DNA of 64,000 bases from Tenrec ecaudatus (lineage: Eukaryota; Chordata; Mammalia; Afrosoricida; Tenrecidae): NCBI RefSeq assembly GCF_050624435.1, contig NC_134546.1:15523001-15587000 (forward strand), given 5' to 3'. Under the pieces are notes generated by a model. That model was given only the letters and a program-made list of their open reading frames with translations. It was not told the DNA's origin and ran no database searches. Of the stretch, positions 57,555-64,000 are shown one piece after another; the first letter of the stretch is position 1, and every line of letters begins with the position of its first letter. The translations under genes were made by a program, and so were the position numbers.

Positions 57555-59772
57555 GGAGAGGTCTGAGGGGCCAGCCCCAATCCCAACTACATGGACACCT
57601 GCCCCTCCCCCCAGGAGAATTTATCTGAGAGGATGGCACTGAATCTGCTGCTCTGGGAGAGGGATCTGTCTGATCGGAGCACACGGGAGCAGATGAAGGG
57701 GGAGGAAGAGAGAGTGGAGCACATCCTGGCCCACCAGGCCTTGAGGACGATGATCCCAAACAGAGCAGCACAGAGAGGACCACACAGCCAGCCCCACTAT
57801 GAGACACAACATCCCTCACTGACCCATAGCCCTACAGGGGACAACACGGGGACACAGTGTGGGAATTGCACCCGATCTGATTCCCCCACATCGAGGAAAA
57901 ACACTAAGGGCGTGCAACAGAACAGGGAATGCTGAAGGCGGACATTGGGGCCAGGGCATGGTGCCCCAACAGACTGGACTGGAAAACACTCTTAAAGGCC
58001 AACAAACAGTCCTTGAACTAACTACAAGTTTTTCTTTCTTGTGTTTTGTTTTGACTTTTTGTCATTGGTTTGTTATTGTTGTTGTTTTGTTGTATATTGT
58101 TGCATGGTTTTGTTCTGTCTTGTTTTTGTGCATGTTATTATCTCCTCAGGTCTGTCTAAGATAGGCTGGATGAACAATCTACAGGATAAAACAACAGGAT
58201 CAGCAGTTCCGGGGGGACATGGGAGAGGGGGAGGTGGGGGCGGGGGAAAGGTAGTGGTGTTAACAAACCCAGGGAAAAGGGAAGAGCAAGTGAACCAAAT
58301 CAGTGGTGAGGAGGGTATGGGAGGCCTGGTAGGGCTTGATCAAGGGTAATGTAACCAAGAGAAATTACTGAAACCCAAATGAAGACTGAGCATGATAGTG
58401 GGACAAGAGGAAAGTCAAAGGAAATAGAGGAAAGAGCTAGGAGGCAAAGGGCATATATAGAGGTCTAAATAAAGGCATGTGCATATGTAAATATATTTAT
58501 ATATGAGGATGGGGAAATAGATCTATGTGCATATATCTATAGGTTTAGTATTGGGGTAGCTGGTGGACATTGGGCCTCCACTCAAGTATTCCCTCAATGC
58601 AAGAATACTTTGTTCTATTAAACTGGCATTCTATGATGCTCACCTTCCCGACACAATTGCTGAAGAAAAAGCGGGTGGTAAGTGAATGTGGTGGGGAGGG
58701 CTGGTGGTGCCCGGCTATCAAAAGACATAGCGCCTGGGATCTTGAAGGCTTGGGGGTAGGCAGGCAGCCATCTGGCTCAGAGGCAGCGGGGCCCACATGG
58801 AGGGGGCATGCCGGCCTGTGTGGTCACTGTGAAGGATCATTTGCCAAGTGTCAGAGAATGGAAAGTCGCATCGTTGTGTGCTCACTTCCCTGATGCGGTC
58901 ACTGAAGACAAATGGGTGCGTAGGCGGATGTGGTGGGGAAAGCTGATGGTGACCGGCTATCAGAGGATGTGGCGTCTGGGGTCTTGGAGGCTTGGGGGTG
59001 GACCAGCGGCCGTCTAGCTCGGGGGCGGCTGGACCCGCGTGGAGGGGGCTCGCCAGTGCAATCGCGGGGTGTGGGCAGGGGATCAGGGAATTGGGTGTGG
59101 GGCCTCGTCCGAGTGGAGAATCAAGTGTCATTGTGAGTGGGTGGGTGGGGGAGTACGGGGTGGAGACCCAGGGCACATCTGTGGGTAGTTGGACATCCCC
59201 TTACAGAGGGGTCTCTGGGAGGAGATGAGTCAGTCAGGGTGTGAAGTAGCAATGATGAAACATACAACTTTCCTCTAGCTCCTAAATGCTTCTCTCCCCC
59301 ACTATCATGATCCCAATTCTACCTTACAAATCTGGCTAGACCAGAAGATGTACACTGAAACAGACAGGAACTGGAAACACAGGGAATCCAGGGCGGACGA
59401 TCTCTTCAGGACAGTGGTGTGAGTGGTGATACTGGGAGGGTGGAGGGAGGGGGAACCAATGATAAGGATCTACATATAACCTCCTCCCTGGGGGATGGAC
59501 AACAGAAAAGTGGGTGAAGGGAGACGTCAGACAGTACAAGATATGACAAAATAGTAATTTATAAATTATCAAGGATTCATGTGGGAGGAGGAGCAGGGAG
59601 GAAGGGAAAACAATGAGGAGTGGATGCCAGGGGCTTAGATGAAGAACAAATGTTTTGAGAATGATGTGGGCAATGAATGTACAAATGTGTTTTGCACAAT
59701 TGATGTATGTATGGGTTGTGATCAGAGTTGTATGAGCCTCTAATGAAATGATTTAAAAGCAAAATAAAAAAT
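57555..59772 (+). mobile_element. LINE (L1-type) 3' region, 5'-truncated insertion
   Basis: About 2.2 kb of untranslated-looking sequence ends in an A-rich tail (AAAGCAAAATAAAAAATA). Its last part, reversed, matches the antisense ends at 7400, 13103, 19808, 32646 and 40170, so it is the fullest copy of that family here. It is flanked by AACTACTAATCC (57543-57554) and AACTACCAATCC (59773-59784), a 12-bp target-site duplication with one mismatch. A roughly 242-bp direct duplication lies within it. No ORF2 sequence is included. A 114-codon frame at 57591-57935 has no recognisable domain. Confidence 0.75.
58590..59070 (+). repeat. Tandem duplication (period about 242 bp) inside the LINE 3' region
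   Basis: Two diverged units, beginning near 58590 and 58832, share the order CTCAC(C/-)TTCCC, (G/A)CTGAAGA, GTGGGGA, CCGGCTATCA, TCTTG(A/G)AGGCTTGGGGGT and GGAGGGGGC. Divergence suggests the duplication is a property of the family, not of this copy. Confidence 0.75.
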
Positions 59773-59784
59773 AACTACCAATCC
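59773..59784. repeat. Target-site duplication, right copy
   Basis: AACTACCAATCC immediately after the A-rich tail of the LINE 3' insertion. Confidence 0.8.
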
Positions 59785-59829
59785 TTCCACAGGAGCACTG
59801 TGAGGCTATCTATAGCAGACATCCTAAGG

Positions 59830-60332
59830 AAGACTATGTAATGTCACTGTAGGAGTTTATCAAAGTATACATACACATGTGTGTGTACATATATGGGACT
59901 GTGTGAATACATACATACATACATGCATATATACACACACATATTATGAGCAAGATCTGGACTAGATATGCAGACTGGTAAGTGATCAGTTTGTAAATGA
60001 TACCTGGATGGTCCAGGACCAGGCAGTGGTCCATTATATTGTCACCTTGTGACCCTACTTAACCTACTCAAGCACCCAGCAACAACAACTGATGCTACCC
60101 ACATCCATGGAGTTGGATGGACTTTCTCCAGGAGAACGTCTAGAATGATCTGAGAAGAAGCTTGAGTTGGAAGCTTAGGGAATGATACGTCAAGCAATTA
60201 GAAGTTCGAGAATGGATGGGTTTGTAGCCACACAGGGAGAAAGTCTGAGGAGGAGGGAGAGGTGACACTCACTTCTCTGCGGGGAAGTCTAATGGGGTGT
60301 ACAATCACCATAGGCTGAGATTTTGCCCTTAA
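59830..60332. other. Unassigned sequence
   Basis: AT-rich with short CATA/TACA runs near 59870-59940. Nothing further recognised. Confidence 0.5.
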
Positions 60333-60517
60333 GAGGAGCCCGGAGAATGTTTGAATCTGCCGTCTACTTTGCAGGAGAAAGGTGCGATGGCAGTCTATTT
60401 CCATAAAGATTTACAGTTTTGAGGAACGCTTTGGAATAGTTCTCCTCTGCCCTGCAGATTACAGTGAGTCCAGACAAGACTTGGCAGCAGGAGACTCGAT
60501 TTCTTTGGGTTCTTTGA
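60333..60517 (+). mobile_element. AfroSINE, diverged
   Basis: AGGAGCCCGGAGAATGTTTGAATCTGCCG, GCAGGAGAAAGG, ACAGTGAGTCCAGACAAGACTTGGCAGCAGGAG. Confidence 0.65.
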
Positions 60518-61689
60518 GATCTTACTGAGCAAATTCACTGGAGAGAAGGGGGCAGATGAACCGAGCTTGCAATGGGCTGAGCACGGATGACTTTCAAGAG
60601 TCCACGTATTAATGAGTGTGCTGGTGACGAAAGGGAAGGCAAATATTCTTTGTTTGCATAAGAAATGGAGTAGATTCTCTTTTTAAAAAATTGGAGAAAA
60701 ATGCAGACCCACGTGGCCCTTTCCGATTGAAAGAGGAAATTTAAGACGCAGCAAAAAAAAAGAGCACACCACATCCTCCCCAAAATCCTTTAATCAACTA
60801 AAAGTCAAAGAGCTTGCCTTCGGAATCAAGCCATCTGTTTCCAAAGTGCAGCGTGGAACAGGAATGTGGGAGGCATTTCCATTAGAAACATGGATGGGGA
60901 GCAATTGGAGGGAAGGAGGCCCAATCAGACCCAAGCAAATCTAAAACCCAGCCGGATAAATTACATTAGCTGTCAACTTGAAAATAATCCTCGGTTCTTT
61001 GGGATCACTTGGGCAATGACTCCTAGCCTCTGGCTGGTGGTCATGACCACTGGATTTGGGGTGGGGACTCATTGAGTCTCTGGGATGGCAACTTTGCTCC
61101 CTTGGCTTTAGGTGGTCCCATTTGTCCATCTGAGTGATGATCCCACCCTCTTAATCCTTGAAGACCTCATTATTCTGTCCGTTGGGTTTGCTACCCTGCC
61201 CCTTCAGCTTTGGGTTGTGACCCCATTGGCACTCATGAACAGCACCCTTATACACCAGAACCACGTGGGTGAAGGTCTGCCTCTCTCAGACCTAGAAGGT
61301 TGACTTCGTCCACCCTCTGAAACGAACACAGCCAGCATTCCTAGTTCCTTCAAACTATTTTTTCATCTCCAAAATGCTTCACGGTGGTCCTTTTCTGTTC
61401 TTAGAGGAAAAACCAATGCAGCTCCCTCGGTGTGTTTCCTGCTCTTTAGGAGACTAGGTGTCCAAATTTGGGATGCTTGATCCCTCTCTGTTGGCTCTGG
61501 AAGAAGGTTCTTGTCTCTCGCGGCTTCTGTGATCACCACGTGGCTTGCCGTCACGCGTCCCCCAGCTCTGCTTGCTTGTTTAGTCGCTCTTCAATCTCAA
61601 AAGAGATTGGCTCAAGAACACCCTACATTATCCCCTCCATATTGTCATACGGAAGACCGCCCACTCCCAAATGGCATGATAACCAAATG
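60518..61689. other. Unassigned sequence, partly repeat-like
   Basis: 60900-61330 reads like an old interspersed repeat but matches no other part of the window. No coding signal. Confidence 0.4.
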
Positions 61690-61866
61690 CACACCCTCAC
61701 ATTGATTCTGACTTGAAGTGACCCTCCATATATTTCTGAGACTATAAATCCTTATTTCTGAGCCTGTAAAGCCTCGTCTTTCTCCGGCGGTGTGCCAGCT
61801 AGTAGGTTTAAATCACCAACTTTACCGTCCAGCATGAGGCTCACTCCGCCTCCAGGGTTTCCTTAA
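61690..61866 (-). mobile_element. AfroSINE
   Basis: CATTGATTCTGACTTGAAGTGACCC, AAGCCTCGTCTTTCTCC, GGCTCACTCCGCCTCCAGGG. Confidence 0.75.
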
Positions 61867-62561
61867 CACACAAACAGAAAGGTGATGATTTACAGCACAT
61901 GTTTTGAGGATTACAATTCAATTCATAACACCTTTTTCAAAGAGGACTTAATAAATGGCAAAGGGTCTGTAATTAAAGGAAGATGACTTCAATCTTATCC
62001 TTTTCCTGTGGTGGGAAACCAATCTACACAGTGTCTTTCAGAGACAAATACTATATGATGGTTGATTTTTTAAAATTTTTTAAATGTATTGTTTTCAGTG
62101 ACACTGCCATTTTTATATCTCAGTCGTGAGCGATTGGATTGAAGCAGGACCCAGGTCTGACCCTTCCTCTGTAGAACCCCTCCCACGTGGCCTCTGGCTG
62201 GCCCATGCCAGGATACTCAATAAATGTGGCCTTCACAGTGAGGAGATTCCTGCAGTTGATGTTGCCGTTCATGCTACCCAGTTGGTATCTCCGTGCCTAG
62301 CAGAATGGAGCTCTGTCCTGCACTAGCCCCTTGACAGGTTTCCAACCTGACCACTGTGATGCTTAAGTTCTTTTGTTTAGAGTAAACTATCCTCGCTATC
62401 CACAGCAGAGGGGAGGTGCACAGGTAGACCAGGCATTATGGGAAGAGACTGCAGTAGAAACCGGTGGGAGGGGCTGTGGGCCTAGGAGCTTGCCACAGCT
62501 CTTCCCTGATGGAGACCCCCATCCACGAGGGACCGGAGTGGTGTGGAAAGCCAAACTACAC

Positions 62562-62727
62562 TGGTGCTGACTCAGTCACCCCATGCGGTTTTCAAACTTG
62601 TGACTTTTAGGAAGCAAGTTGCTTGGCCTTTCTTCTGAGGCAATTCTGTGTGGGTGGGTTCAAACCACCAAGCTACTGCTTACTAGTGGAACACTTACCC
62701 ACTTGCGCCACAGAGAGTGCTTGAGAA
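62562..62727 (-). mobile_element. AfroSINE, older subfamily, diverged
   Basis: TGCTGACTCAGTCACCCCATGCGG, CCTTTCTTCTGAGGC, GGGTTCAAACCACC, ACACTTACCCACTTGCGCCACAGAG. Confidence 0.6.
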
Positions 62728-63034
62728 ATGCCAAGTGTCTAAGAGCTGGTATCCTCGGGACTAAAGTGCAGTGAGACCAAGCCCAATCTGTGAGCAGGGG
62801 AATCCCGGGAGGAAGCTTCGGCCAGGTCTTCTGAGCGTTTGGGCCTTTGAGAGGCATGCGGGGCCATGGGAGAATGGGTAGCCGATCCCTTCATGGTTGT
62901 CCTCTGACTTATAACCTAACCTAGTTGTACCGCTGGGGCAGGGGACTTGGAGAACCAAGAGCTCACAGGGCAGGGGCTGTGGGGGAAGGCCAGGCCCCCA
63001 CAACTAATCACATGTTCGATAAGTGCAATTGTAG

Positions 63035-63036
<2 letters not shown>

Positions 63037-63077
<41 letters not shown>
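63037..63077. repeat. (TA)n microsatellite in the LTR-like element
   Basis: About 20 units; absent from the related copy at 3310-3908. Confidence 0.95.
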
Positions 63078-63080
<3 letters not shown>

Positions 63081-63455
63081 ATAGCAAATAAGGAGAGATA
63101 GAAGAGAGATTGAAATAATGGAGTCAGACACAATTCATGGTAGCATGTTCAGCTCCTCTTGTTCGGGCCAGGAGAGCGGGTCAGGGGAAGGGGGACAAGG
63201 AGTGAGTACCAGGAGAGAGCTCTTTATTTTTAACCAAAGCTTATATAGCTTGGGGAGGGGGGTCATGCAAGCCCACTAATTACAGGTAAAGACATCACAG
63301 GAAAGGGTTGTACTATAGGTAGGTAATACAGTAATGGGGGAGGACAATCTAGGGGTATACATGCAATAGGAAGGGGAGGGATTGGGGACACACATATGAC
63401 AAGAAGGGCAGATCCTAGATACAGGGAGGCAGCCTGACTTTGAACTGTTCTCTGG

Positions 63456-63512
63456 CTCACTATAGAAACCATTATCACTATAGAAACCATTGTCACTGTA
63501 GAAACCATTATC
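63456..63512. repeat. 18-bp motif, three tandem copies in the LTR-like element
   Basis: ACT(A/G)TAGAAACCATT(A/G)TC repeated three times; the other copy of the element has a single unit near 3757-3775. Confidence 0.85.
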
Positions 63513-63689
63513 AGAGGGCTCCACCTGTGGTGGGGACCAGACAGTAGTCTGAAGGCAGAAATGCATCTGACCTCCCACCATGTGCTGGGAAATAGCCTCT
63601 AATGTTTGGCATATCTTTGGGGGAGACAAAGCTGGGGAAAAGTCTCTTTTTATCCCACAAGGGGTGGAGTCAGTTTACACATACCTTGC

Positions 63690-63890
63690 TGAGGCACTGT
63701 CATTTGCAAAAGAAAAATATTTTTGGGAAGCAGTTTGCATCTCATCAAGTCATAAGAAGATGTCGAAGCCACTTGACCCAGTAATGCTGCGGTGGGAATT
63801 GGCCCTAAGGAAGCAGTCTGAATGAGTGAAAATCCTTACGTGTCTCTAACCACATGTTAATTCATCAATGAAACAATTCATTAGAAGTGA
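63690..63890 (+). mobile_element. Old L1 3'-UTR-like fragment
   Basis: GGAAGCAGTTTGCATCTCATCAAG, CACTTGACCCAGTAATGCTGCGGTGGGAATTGGCCCTAAGGAA resembles the mammalian L1M consensus region around 'gacccagcaattccactcctaggaattta'. Diverged; identification from memory. Confidence 0.5.
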
Positions 63891-63948
63891 TACATTGGAG
63901 AAGTAGGTGAAGAGAGACTTACATTGGAGAAGTGGGTGAAGAGAGACT
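63891..63948 (+). repeat. 29-bp tandem duplication
   Basis: TACATTGGAGAAGT(A/G)GGTGAAGAGAGACT occurs twice back to back with one difference, at 63891-63919 and 63920-63948. Confidence 0.9.
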
Positions 63949-64000
63949 TCGGACGGTGTAATATATAACAAAATAAGCAAATGTGAAGAAAGCTGATGGT
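63891..64000 (+). mobile_element. L1-type 3' region fragment, rearranged
   Basis: GAAGTGGGTGAAGAGAGACTTCGGACGGTGTAATATATAACAAAATA matches 59508-59552 of the larger copy. It is followed within 10 bp by GAAAGCTGATGGT, which in that copy lies about 600 bp upstream, so the order differs. The element runs off the window end. Confidence 0.55.

Larger units (their letters stand above)
57495..59830 (+). mobile_element. AfroSINE remnant split by the LINE 3' insertion
   Basis: Left 57515-57554 (CCGTAGCAAGGCTGACAGTTTAAAACTACTAATCC) and right 59773-59820 (AACTACCAATCCTTCCACAGGAG) read together as the SINE middle; the duplicated 12 bp lie at the break. Confidence 0.5.
63001..63570 (-). repeat. Solo-LTR-like element, antisense, second copy
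   Basis: Minus-strand signals are clear: TATAAGC at about 63240 followed by AAAATAAAGAGCTCTC, i.e. TATA-like box and polyadenylation signal just before the presumed R end. Aligns with 3310-3908. It differs by a TA microsatellite near its 3' end and by triplication of an 18-bp motif in the U3-like part (63456-63512). Confidence 0.6.
46323..64000 (+). other. ARHGAP25: Start of ARHGAP25 intron 4 (incomplete)
   Basis: At least 17.7 kb follow the GTAAGG donor without a recognisable RhoGAP exon. The only exon-like feature is the candidate alternative first exon near 53.4 kb. The rest is AfroSINEs, two SPIN elements, a LINE 3' end with its target-site duplication and a solo-LTR-like element. Confidence 0.75.

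Noticed and set aside
57591-57935. A 114-codon open frame
   Set aside because: Lies in the LINE 3' region, has no recognisable domain or codon pattern and is not joined to ORF1 or ORF2.
60950-61330. Possible processed pseudogene
   Set aside because: No frame gives a protein I recognise; left as unassigned.

Overview
The window is vertebrate nuclear DNA from an afrotherian mammal, most likely a tenrec (Echinops-like). The lineage call rests on three signals. About 35 copies of the tRNA-derived AfroSINE are scattered on both strands. RTE-type LINE fragments and one lineage-specific LINE 3' end recur. Three hAT elements have the termini and body of the SPIN family, which has been reported in tenrec among a few scattered tetrapods. 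There are no prokaryotic genes, CRISPR arrays or operons.

The only functional gene recognised is ARHGAP25 (RhoGAP 25, a leukocyte Rac GTPase-activating protein) on the + strand. Three coding exons with canonical splice sites are present at 29642-29841, 42827-42914 and 46206-46322. They join in frame and together encode the whole N-terminal pleckstrin-homology (PH) domain. The RhoGAP and coiled-coil exons are not in the window and must lie downstream. A fourth candidate exon at 53331-53442 has an ATG, a short hydrophobic then strongly basic peptide, a GT donor and the same end phase as the exon before the GAP domain. It looks like an alternative first exon for a short isoform lacking the PH domain.

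Layout: 1-29.6 kb is upstream flank or a 5' intron, made of SINEs, RTE and LINE-1 fragments, a solo-LTR-like element, a mariner-like MITE and a chimeric retrocopy in which an RTE endonuclease fragment abuts an intronless MYCBP2 fragment. 29.6-46.3 kb holds the PH exons; the introns carry a rich RTE region (35.6-38.1 kb) with a 19-bp minisatellite and an L1 3' end. 46.3-64 kb is intron 4, with the alternative exon near 53.4 kb, two SPIN elements, a 2.2-kb LINE 3' end flanked by a 12-bp target-site duplication (57.5-59.8 kb), and a second solo-LTR-like copy at 63.0-63.6 kb. Repeats nested in repeats give a readable order of insertion. All family names come from sequence recognition without database search.
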